Source of the DNA: Avena insularis
Lineage: Eukaryota; Streptophyta; Magnoliopsida; Poales; Poaceae
Assembly (NCBI GenBank): GCA_023614405.1
Contig: CM042691.1
Location: 172,766,927 to 172,830,926, forward strand
Reading direction: 5' to 3'
Length of the DNA: 64,000 nucleotides
The translations under genes and the position numbers were made by a program. The notes under the pieces are model-generated. The model was not told where the DNA came from. It was given only the letters and a program-made list of their open reading frames with translations, and made no database searches. Shown here in pieces: positions 19,681 through 32,500 of this stretch (position 1 is its first letter; each line of letters begins with the position of its first letter).

Positions 19681-21935
19681 GCTCTTAAATTTTTCTAAAA
19701 ATCTTTTAAAGCCAACAAGGAATTCAGTATATCTGAAACCATAGAAAAGCTTTTTCCTAAAACTTTCAAAGTAATGTACAATTTACTTGTAGTTCAAATT
19801 CAACCTAATTTCGATAAATCCGCACAAAGTCTTATTCAAGTCGACAGAGTTAGCTAGAAAGTTTTAAAATTCGCAAAACATGGGAAAATTGAGAATGTTC
19901 TTTCCTGATAGTTGGAAACTCACACCGACGACATCGTTTACTAAAAGATGATGCACCCATCTACCTTCAATAATACAATTAATTCAAGAGCAATCTATCG
20001 CGCTTACTTGTACCTCATGTTTGACCTAATTTCGTTAAATTTTCGATATGAATATCCAAAACTCTTGATGGTGGTTTGTGGTATATTAAATGACCCCCCA
20101 ATGGATACCTCCAAAAAAATTCACAAAATCTTTTGAAGCCAACCAGGAATTCAGTATATCGAAAACCACCGAAAAGCTTTTTCGTAAAACTTTCAAAGCA
20201 ACCTACGATTTACTTGTAGTTCAAATTTGACCTAATTTCGATAAATCGGCACAAACTCTCATTAAAGTCGGCAAAGTTAGCTAGGAAGTTTTAAAATTCT
20301 CAAAACATGGGAAAATTAAGACTGTTCTTTCCTAATAGTTGGAAACTCACACCGACGACATCGTTTACTAAAATATGATGCACCCATCTACCTTCGAAGA
20401 AAAGACAATTAATACGAGAGGAATCTGTAACACTTACTTGCAGCTCAAGTTTGACCTAATTTTGTTAAGTTGTTAAGATGCAAAATCTTTGAAAGAAGTT
20501 GAACCTATTGCAAAAATCTCGACTATGGTTTGTGATATATTAAATGAACCCCCGATGGTTACCTCCTAAAAAAACGCAAAACTATCAACGCAACCTATAA
20601 TTTACTCGTAGTTTAAATTTAACCTAATTTTGGAAAATCGACGTAAAGCCATTCAAGTGGACAGATTTAGATCGGTCAAAGTTTGAAAACTCTTGAAATA
20701 TGGTAATCATATAAGTTGTACAGAACATGTCGGTCCACTTTATATGTCTGATAAGCTTGGCTCGTGGAATTCAGATCAATATTCTTCAGACTTTCTTTGT
20801 GGAAAGGAACAATCTCGTCATCACCTGGAAAATTGTTAATGTTCTTTCCTGATAGTTGGGAACTCACACCTACGTAATTTTTCACTAAAAGAAGATGCAC
20901 CCATCTACCTCCGAAAAGATAATTAATTCAAGAGCAATCTACCGTGCTTACTAGAACCTCAGTTTGACCTAATTTTGTTAAGTTGTCAAGATGCAAAATC
21001 TTAGGAAAAGGTTGAACCTGTTGTCAAAACTCTTGGTGGTGGTTTGTGATATATTAAATGACCTCCTCATGGTTACCTCCAATAAAATTCGTAAAACTTT
21101 CAACGCAATCTATAATTTACTTGTAGTTAAAAATTGACCTAATTTCGATAAATCGACATAAAGCCATTCTAGTGGACAGAGTTAGCAAGGATGAAGTTTG
21201 AAAACTCACAAAACATGGGAATCGTAAGTACAACATGTCGGTCATATACATATGTGTGAGAAATCTTGGCTTGTGGCATTCAGATCCATATTTTCCAGAC
21301 TTTGTTTTCGGAAAGGAACAATCTCGTCATCACTCGGAAAATTTAGAATGTTATTTCCTGATAGTTGGAAACTCACACCAATGTTGTTGTTTGTTGCAAG
21401 AAGATGCACTCAGTCACCTATGAAATGAAATTTAATTCTAGAGCCGCATGTCCTGCTTACTTGTAGCTCAAGTTGGACCTAATTTTGTTAAATTATCAAG
21501 ATGCAAAATCTTAGCAAGAAGTTTAACCTGTTGTCAAAACTCTCGGTGGTGTTTTGTGATATATTTATGACTCCCCATGGTTACCTCCAAAAAATCACAA
21601 AACCTTCAAAGAAACCTATAATTTACTTGTATTTTAAATTTGACCTAATTTCAATAAATCGGCATAAAGTCATTCAAGTGGACATAGTTAGCTAGGACGA
21701 AGTTTGAAAACTCATAACATTAAACATGGGAATCGTAAGTAAAACGTGTTGGTACACTTAATATGTCTAGAAGCTTGGATTGTGGCTTTCAGATACATAT
21801 TCTTCGGACTTTCTTTACGGAAAAGAACAATCTCATCATCACACTCAGGAAATTGAGAATGTTCTTTCCAGATAGTTAGAAGATCACACCAACAACATTG
21901 TTTACTACAAGAATATGCACCCATATACCTCTGAA
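19681..21935. repeat. Satellite-like tandem repeat, right block
   Basis: This block holds four to five head-to-tail monomers. The 'CACCCATCTACCT' landmark, or its clear variant, falls at 19954, 20381, 20899, 21409 and 21918, giving spacings of 427, 518, 510 and 509 bp. The consensus monomer is therefore about 510 bp. The shorter 427-bp unit lacks the 'GATCCATATTCTTCAGAC' segment found in the others. There is no conserved coding frame. The block ends where the LTR of element C starts. Confidence 0.82.
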
Positions 21936-22447
21936 TGTTGGGGATATATTTTATAGGTATACCCACAGGACTTGCTGACTAGGGTGGCCCACCAACGGTA
22001 TAGAGATTTTATTCACGGGCGGCCTAGTCAGGGAAAGAGGAGGTGTCACTTTCGACTACGACAAGGCCCAGAAGAGTTACCTACTTAGGCCTATAGTATT
22101 ACTTGTAGTCCAAGATGTATCTAGTTACCAACTCTGTAACGTAGCCGGATAGGTCTCTCCTATAATCCTAGGCCCCGGTGACTATATAAACCGTAACTAT
22201 GGGAGCATTTAGGGCACCATATCATAGATCAACCACTACCTACTCGCACAAGTGAACCTCTTTTGTAATCCGCTGTAACATCCAGCTCTTGACGATATAT
22301 TACTAGGTTGCTAGCAGGTGTAGGACCCGATCACCGTAGTCAAATTTGAACCTAGGTAAACTTGTGCTCACCGCTCCCGAAACACCGTACGACTCACACT
22401 CCATCTTCTCAATGCCTTCAGGACCCCCTATGGCGTACTTGTTGACA
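21936..22447 (+). repeat. 5' LTR of element C (512 bp)
   Basis: The LTR begins TGTTGGGGATATATT and is read as ending ...TTGTTGACA, with TGT/ACA termini. It abuts satellite sequence on the left. The end coordinate is inferred from the CA dinucleotide and the PBS 13 bp further on, and could shift by a few bases. Confidence 0.72.
22183..22190 (+). promoter_or_regulatory. TATA box of element C LTR
   Basis: GACTATATAAACCG lies about 247 bp into the LTR, a good plant TATA match in the expected orientation for element transcription. Confidence 0.6.
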
Positions 22448-22460
22448 ATCTGACGGTAGA

Positions 22461-22477
22461 TGGCGCCCACCGTGGGG
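22461..22477 (+). other. Primer binding site of element C
   Basis: TGGCGCCCACCGTGGGG follows the LTR. From memory it is complementary to the 3' end of a plant tRNA-Lys; the complement reads CCCCACGGTGGGCGCCA. This is the usual priming site form in this Gypsy group. Confidence 0.72.
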
Positions 22478-22480
22478 TAG

Positions 22481-23800
22481 GTGACCTTCGGAGCTTCGTT
22501 ATGGGCGGAATCTATGCATCCAGGAATATGCAAAAAAATCGCCATGGGTTGCGTGGTTTACGCCAGTGATGTCCCTCTCGTTCTTCTCGACGAGACTTGG
22601 ATTCTAGCTAAGGAGCCCATGATGACCTACGCAATCATGCCTATCGGAGAGATCGACATCTATCTCGGTCTCGCTGATCCCGCCCAACCCACCCCTAAGG
22701 TGATGACCATGTTGGAAGAAAAGTCCGGATCTTGTTTGTCCGCAAAGGCGGAAGAGTTAAAGATCTCGGAAGAACCTAAACCCACCCAGCTTTCTCCTAT
22801 AGTGGAAGAAGTAGTGGAAGAAAAAACCGGATCTGATCTCCCCGTTGATATTGGCTAAACGGATGAGGAGTATATTCGCTTTGGATCCGGTTCTATCGAT
22901 GCTGGAGCAGAAAAAACACTCTTGAGGCACAGGATAAACCAAATGATGAAGTGCCCCTACATCGATTACAAAGCAATCACCAAGATCAAGTAGATTTTTG
23001 AGATGGCAGAGGCATAAACCCAACTGCATTACTACCTCGAGTCTATGAAGAAAAATAAGCATTGCTTTGTGCGCTACGTGGGCTCTGGATCCGACTCTCT
23101 CTCGATGCTGGAGCCGGTAACGATTTAGTTCTTGATGCTATCAGAGAAAATACTGACTTGTTTGCTTACCCTCAGGAATCACTAACATTGCTGGAACTCC
23201 GAGACTTCAAGAAGGAGATGGCAGCGTACTAAGATGAGTACACCTCCAAGCCAGCACAGGGTGAGCCGGAGAACCCTCCAAGTATGTATGATAGCATGGA
23301 TGAAGACTACACCTCGAAGATGACATGGACACCGGAGATTCGTCCGAGGTCCAGAAGCCAACCACGAGGGAAATTACCGACGGAAGTTTATCTCCTGATA
23401 CCGTACCGAAAGCTGTCTTTGCCACTGGTACGCACGTTAAGGCTACCGGGCGGTCAAAGAAGAAGAAAAAGAACAAGAACCCAATACCGACAGATCCGGT
23501 CGAGGAAGCCAACAAGGAAGAAATGATGAAGAGATCGAGATGGAGAACCATGATGGAGATCCTGTTAATCCCATGCTGATCGATCCTCCTATGGATGGAA
23601 ATATTGTCACTAAGGGCGCATGTGAAATCTACGGAGACTCACTCACGATACCAATCCCAACTGCTTCGGATCTTAATCCGGGGGTGCTGAAGAAAAGGGC
23701 TGAGGACCTGGAAAAGCATCACTTGTTTTTGCTCGAGGAAGCTGCCCGCATCATCGAGCTTAGACAATAGATAGATAGCAATCGTTCCCAGTACCAGTCA
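22481..23800 (+). pseudogene. Element C gag N-terminal region, decayed
   Basis: The first frame (22481-22858, 125 codons) is rich in acidic residues and Pro towards its end ('EEPKPTQLSPIVEEVVEEK'). It is followed by short frames in shifting phases with acidic and basic tracts (23284-23770). A degenerate internal duplication is visible: 'GGATCCGGTTCTATCGATGC' near 22880 and a similar stretch near 23085. No catalytic motif is expected or seen. The region is assigned to gag by position between the PBS and the recognisable capsid domain. Confidence 0.55.
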
Positions 23801-23812
23801 GATTCCAAGAGA

Positions 23813-25440
23813 TTGCCAAACAAGACAAGGGGAGGTTTGGTTCTTGCTAATAGGAATCCGAATGTCAACAGAGATCTATTTGACAATAAAACTGGAGAGA
23901 AGATCCGGGTCTATAACATGAAAATGGAGAACGCTGCAGCCGCACGATCCATCCTCGACAATAATCCATCTCTAGAACAGGTCCGGCAGTGCGTAGCATT
24001 ACTCTACAAAGGATTGAAATAGCAAAAGACAGCCGCATCATTTAGTGGAAAACTGGCCTCAAGGTCGCAATTTTGCCACACTGACACAAGACAAAACACT
24101 GATAAAAGACCCCGCGGGGATACAAATCAATGTCATCATCCCCGGGAGGAAGAAAACTGAGGGACTGGATAAAACGGTCATCCTCGCAGGCATGCAAGGT
24201 ACTGGTTGGGAGTTATTCCGGCTGTGTCTCAAGATGCCATCAGGGCATTGGTACCTCACCAGACCCATTGTCGGCAGAATAATCGCCATAGGGAAGACCT
24301 AGACGTGCGCCGCTAGCGAGAGCAAGATCCGCTAAGGATGCCACCCCCAGCCGTCAGGCTGGCAAGACCGGACAAAGAAACAACCCGGATTGCCCTGAGT
24401 CAAGAAGGGATGGATCCCGACAAAATTAACCTTGGAGTCAACAAAATGAGGCTCCGAGACAGCGCTGCTCAGCCGGAAATAACCCACCAGAGCCACCATC
24501 ACCGCCCAGCAGCGACCATGAAGGATCTCATTGCAGCCATGGGAGCCGCAGGGTTGGAGGCGGCGACGGTGGAAGAAGAAGCAGGAATCCGACTCTGCCA
24601 TGCAGAAGCCGCGAGCCTCCAAGGCATAGGTCTCTCGCGCCAAACGACGCTCGCCATCACATTGAATCGAACATTGCAGCACAGTGGTATGAGGAGGAAG
24701 ACATGTATGTGGGACCCAAATGCTTTGGCCCACGTATCCGTCAAACAAAGTTTCCGGTTGACTTCGACATTGCCAAACACATACAACCCTATGACGATGT
24801 AGTTCGGCCAGATACTTGGCTTCAGGATTTCTTCCAGGCTTGCTGCATCGCCAAAGGAGGCAACAACTTGGTCGCAGTTTGATTTCTCCCACTCATGTTG
24901 CGGAAGAGGGCTCGATCATGGCTCAATAAACTACCAGAGAATTCGATTCACAATTGGTATGATATGCAAAGTGTGTTCATTTCAAACTTCGAGGGAACAT
25001 ACAGGAGGCCCTGCATAGTCAAAGACTTGCAGAGTTGCACTCAAAGACCCAGACAAACTTGCCAGGATTACCTCGGATGCTAGATCGGCACGAGGAACTC
25101 CTGCAAAGGAGGAAACGAGCAAACTGCGATTGAAGCTTTCATTGTAGGTCTCCTAGTTGGACTTTTGTGTCATAGACTAAAGCGTGACCATGTCACAGAC
25201 CTGGGAGAAATAATAGAAACAACGAGAAAATATGCTGACACCAATGATGATTCAGACGCACTGCTGAATATTCTGGCCAATCCACATGTGGCCAAGAAGT
25301 TGAAGCAACAAACTCAGAAGCGCAATAATACCTCGGAAGATAAACCGGCTCCGGACAATGTAGTCGTCAATGGAATGTTTGGATCCAGAGTACGAGGAGG
25401 GAGTGGAGGCAGCCGGGGACGAGGTCGCATAACTTATTAA
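23813..25440 (+). pseudogene. Element C gag capsid region, decayed
   Basis: Fragmentary frames carry recognisable gag. 'RARSWLNKLPENSIHNWYD' with 'VFISNFEGTYRRP' (24895-25083) is the retrotransposon gag core. 'IVGLLVGLLCHRLKRD' and 'ETTRKYADTNDD' (25140-25440) form its C-terminal part, followed by a Gly/Arg-rich 'GGSGGSRGRGR' stretch that may bind RNA. In between (24045-24890) are several short frames without clear similarity. The region contains many stops and frameshifts. Confidence 0.65.
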
Positions 25441-25964
25441 GTCCAGGGCAGAGGAGATCAACAGCCCGGAAAATCATATTCCTTTGCCGACATCGCTAAC
25501 AACCCTTGTGTTCATCACCTGGATGCTAATGGAGGTTATACCCATACCAATGATGAGTATCATTTCAATGAAGACATCAAGAAAGACGAATCTGCTGGCT
25601 ACTAGCCAAGCGATGAAAAGGAAAGAAAAATTCCGAGAAAGGCAAGGAGCCGAAGGAAGATTCTGACATGGAAGAAGCGGATGCCGCATAGCCCAAGTCA
25701 GATGGAAAGAAGGATTATCCCACAAAGAAAGACACATATGTTTTCTTCCTTGAAACTTAGCAAGCTAAGGTCAGAAAGGTGGTTCTCCATGAGATCAACG
25801 CCACAATTCTGGCTGTCCCCCAATTCTTGGACTGGTCGGATGTAACCATCACCTTTGATCACAGTGATCACCCGAAGAAAACACATCATCGGGGAAAGTA
25901 CCCTCTGGTAGTCAATCCTCTCATTGATGGCTACGAGTTCTCTAAAACATCTCATGGACGATGG
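25441..25964 (+). pseudogene. Element C gag end and protease N-terminus
   Basis: The 25779-25964 frame has 'LHEINATILAVPQFLDWSD' and 'HHRGKYPLVVNPLIDGYEF', the conserved stretch that precedes protease in Tat-type elements. It ends within the protease active-site segment exactly where element A inserted. The downstream half resumes at 37753 in the compatible frame. Upstream (25441-25740) the frame is broken by stops. Confidence 0.75.
25960..25964. repeat. Target site duplication of element A
   Basis: GATGG precedes the 5' LTR and GGTGG (37753-37757) follows the 3' LTR. The single mismatch is consistent with mutation after insertion. Confidence 0.75.
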
Positions 25965-27404
25965 TGATGAGTGCATATTTGCATCATGTTTAATATTATT
26001 ATTATTGCATTGTAGTGTTAGGATCTTGGTATTTTACGGCGTTTGCATGCACCTTTTATGTTTATTTTCACCAGGATCAGGTCAAAGGATGGATACGATG
26101 GACACAATTCTAGGACCAGTTATATTGTAGTGAAAAGGAGCCAAAAACAATGTATATTGCAAATTTGGGAAATATTAATAACACCAGAAGAAAACCTGAA
26201 GCAATTGGATGATACAGAAGGTTTAATAACGACCAACTATACGGCGGGAATACTTTTCCCCGCCGTATAGTTCCCGCGGTATAGTTGGCGCCGACACCGC
26301 CTCCTCAAATAGATTCACCCCGTGTAACTGGATTAGAGAGACGACATACAGAACACCCAGAAATCGCCAAAACCTCACCTCCGGAAGGCATCTGGAGGGG
26401 GAACTCATCCACCGAGGATCCATCTTTTCCCTACGTAGATCCAGGAGACTAAGGCATTGATCTTCATCATCATGCGCTGCATCACCACCATGTCCATCCA
26501 TCCCATTTACATGGTCTAGATCTTGTTGTAATTTCTATACTCGTTGTGGATTTATACAAGTACTATTCATCTATGATAGATTCCATTGTCTTTGCCATGA
26601 TGTTGATTGCCTCCATGTCTGAATAGATCATTAGTTCTTAGGGAGATGCAGAAACCCTAGCATGAGACTGAAATAAGATAAAGTTTATTATGATATTCAT
26701 TGCTATGATCATGTGTTAGATTGTCTTCATCTTGTTGTTGGGAGAAGTCGACCTCTCAATATTTGCCTCTTGTGGGGACTTGATGGAGGGAACTACTTGT
26801 TGGTAGACGGAGGTGTGTTAGCACCTATAGTGAATATAAAGTTGTTGGCACTCCTTACGTATCGACTTGGGAATCGAGGAAACTCACAAAACACTATCCA
26901 TGCCATGGGATACGTCGTACGGGATCAAGCCCCTTAATAGCACGGTAATTCAATTGATGTTGATTGTTGTCTACTGTGGATATGACGATGATGTGAGCAG
27001 TGGTTGCTGCCTATATGTCCAAATATGGAGTTCCTCCCACACATACATAGTTGAGAATGTTTATGATAATAATATTTACCTTAGCCCTTTATAAATGCTA
27101 GAGGTGTATCTGCTAATCCCTGAGAACGCTTTTCCCTAATAAAGTTTCAAATATATTTTATATACGCGATACTTACTTTCTGTATTCAGTTTTGTTTACT
27201 TTACGCATTGTTCTCTTATAACAAAAACCCCAAAACACCTTTTTACACAACACTCGAATTTTATCTTGTTACTTAGAACTTTATTTAGCATTCTATTTTA
27301 GTATTTATTTCAAGAGTTATTAGACTTCAAACTCCTGCTCCCTGTGGGATCGATATATTTATTTCAAAACTAGCTACAAACGATCTGTGCACTCGCAGTC
27401 ATCA
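25965..27404 (+). repeat. 5' LTR of element A (1,440 bp)
   Basis: Begins TGATGAGTGCATATTTGCATC and ends ...CTCGCAGTCATCA. It contains an inverted motif at 26233-26288: CCAACTATACGGCGGG, then CCCCGCCGTATAGTT, then CCCGCGGTATAGTTGG. The AT-rich 3' part (27100-27340) holds long T-runs. Confidence 0.88.
26233..26288. repeat. Triple-arm inverted motif in element A 5' LTR
   Basis: A perfect 14-bp inverted repeat (AACTATACGGCGGG / CCCGCCGTATAGTT) with a 10-base loop is followed by a third imperfect arm ending in GTATAGTTGG. The same motif family occurs in the 3' LTR (36586-36641) and three times at 34298-34640. Confidence 0.85.
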
Positions 27405-27414
27405 AGCTATTTTC

Positions 27415-27432
27415 TGGCGCCGTTGCCGGGGA
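27415..27432 (+). other. Primer binding site of element A
   Basis: TGGCGCCGTTGCCGGGGA starts 10 bases after the 5' LTR. From memory it is an exact complement of the 3' end of plant tRNA-Asp, as used by Athila/Tat-group elements. Confidence 0.82.
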
Positions 27433-27515
27433 GCAAAGCGCTATAGGTATTTTAGTTTTTTGCTTATTTCTTTAGTTTTGTTAAGTTTTATTCTGAGTTA
27501 CAGGTTTCCACCAGC

Positions 27516-28276
27516 ATGATGGAGTTTGAGCATATGACTAGTTCTAACCCACTCGGTCACTTTGGGAAGCCCTATGATATTAATAAAGGAGACAACTCCA
27601 ACGAGAAGACAAGGGGGTTTGAAATAAATCCTCTACTACTAGGTATTCTACACAAGAAGCAATTTACTGGAGATGAGGAAGATCCTTACCCATATGAGAA
27701 TATTGTGTGTTTTAAATACATATGTGGCACTTTCCAATTACCGGGGTATACTGCTAATGAGGTAAGGCTGAAACTCTTTAGTCAAACTTTGACAAGTATA
27801 GCTCTCTCATGGTATAGATCTTTACCCCAGAAGCCACCACTACTTGGGATAATTTAGCTTGTGAATTTCTATCCAAATATTATCCATTAACAAAATCTTT
27901 TGGAATCATGCATCTTATAATGACTTGGAGGAACCATCCTAATGAAGGGCTAGTAAGAGCTTATATAAGATTTAAAGATTTACTTAATCAATGTCCTCAA
28001 CATGATTTTCCTGAATGGTATTTATTGCATATTTTATGGCCATTTAATTGAACCTAATAAAATTGAACTAGACTGTTGTGCTAGAGGAGCTTTTATGGAT
28101 TTACCCATAACTAAATCTTGGGCTTTACTTAATAGAATTCTCGATCATAGAGTTTCATGGAATTTTGGTCTAGGAAGTGAAGGAGGCACATAAATAGATT
28201 ATGATTGTATTGATGACTATAATAAGAGGGGCCACTGAATGAATTATCTAAAAAACTTTATTTAGATTCAGATCTT
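27516..28276 (+). pseudogene. Element A gag
   Basis: The first frame (27516-27857) starts 'MMEFEHMTSSNPLGHFGKPY' and includes 'YTANEVRLKLFSQTLTSIAL' and 'SWYRSLPQKP', a gag capsid pattern. A frameshift near 27840 is followed by 'WDNLACEFLSKYYPLTKSF' and 'LVRAYIRFKDLLNQCPQHDF' in another phase, and then by stops. The match to element F gag ('EAWYKLLKNG...FYSKFYPP') is structural rather than close. Confidence 0.72.
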
Positions 28277-28951
28277 GTGTTGCAAGTTGTTAAAGCTTTT
28301 ATAGAACGCATCAAGGCTCCAAAAGAGGGTTCGACCAAGTATGATCAACCACCCGAACTTGAGAAGAAAAGAGAAGTTAAAGCAGCATTGGCATCCCTAG
28401 AACCAATGTATGGGATACCTTTTCCTAACACTACACAGAAGCATATTTTGGAATATGAACAGGTTAAAGCAGTACATGAGAAGAAAGAAGAGGAAAGTGT
28501 GCCAAAAGTTGAAGAACATCTGGATGAAACAAAAGATGAAGAGGTAACCAATGAAGCAATTATGGCTATGTATGCACATTGTAACATAGTTGAACTTGAT
28601 GAAGGGACTTCCATATTGGTTGAAGGTAAAACTAAGGTAAAAGATGTAGAGAAGCCTATTCTTCCCTGCATATTTAAAGAAACCTCACATTATGGTCTAT
28701 GTGATCTTGTCACCGCAGCTAATGTTATATCTTATGATTTTTATTTAGAAATAAAAGAAGAGATAGCACCAGCTACAGTAGAAAATACTGATATGACAAC
28801 CATGTTAGCCAATAAAAATCTTAGAATTCCAATGGGAGTAGTTGAAGATGCAACTGTCACAATTGGCAATAAAAAATTTCCTATCGATTTTGTAGTTGTT
28901 GATATGCCAGCTGACACTCTTTTACCAATTATATTTGGAAGAAACTTTTGA
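28277..28951 (+). pseudogene. Element A gag C-terminus and degenerate protease
   Basis: A 224-codon frame begins with basic/acidic gag sequence and a 'EEESVPKVEEHLDETKDEE' acidic tract. It then enters the protease domain at 'SHYGLCDLVTAANVISYDFY'. Comparison with element F ('YYGLCDIGASSSDIPYELY') shows that the D-I-G-A-S active-site motif is changed to D-L-V-T-A, so proteolysis should be lost. The second lobe ('TLLPIIFGRNF') is intact up to a TGA. Confidence 0.75.
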
Positions 28952-29534
28952 GCGATGTAGGTGCCATAGTCGACTTCAAAAAGGAGATTGTATCTCTTAA
29001 GCTTGGGAAAGCGGAAAAAGAATTCCACTTTTCCAAATTTAAAGACAAACCTCTACTTATACAAGAAGAAGAGAAAGAGAAAACTATTGAGGAGATGGTG
29101 GCTCTTTTCTTTAGTAATCAAGAAGAATAAATAAATGAAGACTCCAATTGTGAAGAACTAATTATGGAGGATAGGTCTCTAGAAGAATTACAAAGTGCAT
29201 TTGATTCACTTCCCATTTTAGGACCTCCAACTAATGAGGCTTTTGAAGAGCCAGAAAAGAGAGGGGATGAAGAATTACCACCCATAGAATTAAAAACTTT
29301 ACCATATAATCTTAAATATAGATTTTTGGATAATACTAATAAATTCCCTATTATTATTAGTACTAAACTTTCAGGGTATGAAGAAGAATAACTCATGAAG
29401 GTACTAAAGGAGCATCGCAAAGCCTTTGGGTACTCAAAGGACGATTTGAAGGGCATTAATCCCATGATAACCGTCCGTCAAATATTCATGCAGGAAGGTG
29501 CTAAATCAGTTGCAGAATGTATTAGAAGGCTAAA
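28948..29534 (+). pseudogene. Element A protease-RT linker, cut by B
   Basis: Frames 28948-29130 and 29164-29391 carry 'VGAIVDFKKEIVSLKLGKAE' and 'IELKTLPYNLKYRFLDN' with 'FPIIISTKLSGYEEE', the conserved linker upstream of RT that is also seen in element F at 14438-14680. The segment runs on to 'LNPMITVRQ...' (29450-29530) and is interrupted by solo LTR B at 29535. Coding resumes at 32776. Confidence 0.75.
29530..29534. repeat. Target site duplication of solo LTR B
   Basis: CTAAA before B and CTAAA at 32771-32775 after it are an exact 5-bp duplication. Confidence 0.85.
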
Positions 29535-32500
29535 TGTAACACCCCAATTTTAGCTAATGTCAAATTATGGTTTTGTTTGTGCATTCATGAGCATCATATC
29601 TTAAATTGCGAATTAAAGAAATAAAGAAAAACCCTAAAACCCTAATCCTCCCCCCTCTTTTTGAAATCCATTCAAAATGGTTTTGAATTCGAAAAGTTAC
29701 CAAAATAGTGGAGCCCAAATAGTGTCGAAGGACCACCACATTGTTTTCAACATATTTACAAAATCCTGGTATTTTGAATTACTCTAAAACATATTTGAAA
29801 TGGTTTTACAAATGGGAAAGAGAAAACAAAAAAAGGAAAACTGTTTTAGCAGAAAAAAATAAAGCCAACGCTCAAGTATGCCGGCCCATCTCTCTTTCCA
29901 TCTCTCCCTCCTGCGCACTAGAGAATCCCGCAGCGCAGGTTTTCTCCCTCTCCCCTCGCTTATCTGTCACCCACACACGCTTGCAGCAAGCCCAGCACGG
30001 CCCAACTGTCCTGTACCCCTTCGTCGTCTTTCTTCTTTCTTCTTCCTCTGGCCAGACGGACGTCACTAGCTGCTGCATGTCCCGTCACTCACCGTCAATC
30101 CAGTGCGTGCTGTGATGCTCGCCGCGACCCCTAGAGATGGGGATAATAACGCCGACGCTCCCCTCTCTCCCCATACCCCTATCTCTTTCCCTCTCGCTCT
30201 CTCTCTATAGAGCCCCTCTCCACCAAACCCTAGCCGGCCAGACGCCGCTCGTCGCCATCACTCTCGGCCATCCCGAGCACAACCGAGTAGCCTATGATCT
30301 GCGCCGTACCCTAAGGATCCTCCCCGCCGAAGGAATTGCCCGAGCACGCTCAAAATCGAGCCATCCAAGCTCGACTTCACTGTCGGCCGCCGCAACTCTC
30401 GTCGTTGATTCCGGCATCATCCATGCTCGCCTGACCTCCTCGACCCCTTTGCTAGCTTCCTGGTGATCCCACAGTCCTCAAGGACCTATCCGATTCGTCC
30501 CTGCCTCTATATGTCGCCACCGTGTCGCGCACCGCCCGCCACCGCCGTAGTACTGCTTGCCACCGTCGATTTCCGTGGCCAAGTTGCCCAGTGCCACTAG
30601 TTTCTGGCTCCTCGCACTCGCGCGCATCCAGCACCCCCAACCCCGCTTCCTCTCGTGCCCCCAATCGCCCAATCCTTCATCATCTGTGAGCATCTCCATT
30701 TCTGATGTCAGGATGATATCAGCATGATGCAATATTCCTTTTCTTCTAGTTTATTTGTTGAATGAAAATCATTTTTGGAAAATATAAAAACCCTGTGGGC
30801 CAAGTCTGTCAGGTTTTTATTCTTTTTGGGAATTAATTTCTGAAATGAATAAACATATGAGATGTGGGTCCAAGTTGGAAAATGATTTATATATTCAAAA
30901 AAGGTTATATAATTTGCTAAAATGATTTAAAATGGATTTAAATTGAGAAAAAATATAACTAATTCATTTTAAATCATAAAAATATGTATACTATATTAAA
31001 ATGTTCAGAAAAATGATATCTATCTATTTGATCTATAATCATGCATTGATAAACAACTTTCATAACATTTTTAATTATAACATCATACTAACCCCTCATA
31101 GGTGTTTCAGGAGTTTCCTCGAGTTAGGGTTTGCACCCCTCGGAACCCCGATTAAATTGTCGACCATCTCTTACGGTTACGTTTCAATACTAATTAACTT
31201 GGCACATCATCGTTCTTGCTTGACCATTGCATCGATGCCATGTGTTGATTGTTTCCCCTTTATTTCCGGTGTTTTTGCTTCTTCTCCGGTAGAATACAAT
31301 ATCGATATTGAGATCGAAGACCGAGTTTGTAAAGGTACCAACCTTTAATAAGGTAGAGATCCCTGTGTTTACAATGCTAGTCCCTGGATCAATAGCTAGT
31401 ATCCACAGTTAAGATGTAATATCAATAAACAAAGGTCATAATACAACTTTATAACTAGGAATAAAATAATTTATTACATCTTACATAGCTCATTTAGCTA
31501 ACTCATTACAATGCAGCAGAATATAACAATAGCATGGGGTCCTTCATCTTCAAGGTGCCACAGGCAGTCATGTTGTTTGTAGACTTGTAATCCTAATCAA
31601 TAAACTTCACTAACATCAAACAAACCTGCAACATAATAAGTTACAGCCACAAGGGTCAATACATTTGAATTGTATTGGCAAGTGATAGTATGGTAGTATA
31701 GTGGAGTCTATCATATATATGCATTTGGCTAAGTGGAGCTTAGGCTTCCTTTGCTAAAAATATATTTTCCTTATCATTTGAAAACACTAAGTTTTTGCTT
31801 GACAAAATCACCCAAGGCATCTCCCAATAGAAATTGGTGATCCTTCAACCCTTGATCAACCACAAGTTTTTAACTTAGAAATTTGGATGAGGAGATTCTT
31901 GATAGCTTCCATGTGAGCCACGGATGTGCTGATTACCTATAGCCATTTTCCTAGTAGTGCTCTGTCAGCCTTCCAAGGAAGAGGGCTAATATCTTGGCAT
32001 TAAGAGTCGGTTGGTACGTTTGGGTGAAGTTGTACACCCCTGCAGGGTTAAGTCTTTTCATGGTATGAATGCTTGGTGACTGAATTCTAAGATCATAGAG
32101 AACTATAACCTAATTGTAAACCTTGGTAGATCAACGTGTGCTTAAGGATGCTTCCTCATGGGTACGAGAGGGTGATCCTAGATAGGGTTCAGATGATGAT
32201 GATTTGGTGGATATTAGAAGATGACGACCAATACTTTGGAGATGCCGCTCTCTTATCCCCTTTTAAAATATTCTGAGTGGATGAGCTTCTTATGTCTCTT
32301 GTTTTACAAACATAGATGGCTTTATGCAAAACAACTCTACCAGCCATAAGTATGGTGGAGTCCACCCTGTACTCACCCTTGCTTTGTTGATACTTTTGGC
32401 AGAGTAAGTGTTTCCTGAAGACGAGTTCTGCACGACATCGACACCGACGAGTAGCTTGAGGTTCCCATCCGGCAGCCTATAATCTATGGGCTGGGACGTC

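Noticed and set aside
29741..30732. Frames of 109-124 codons in solo LTR B as genes
   Set aside because: Same GC-rich LTR situation, with a long CT-rich leader-like sequence and no conserved domain.
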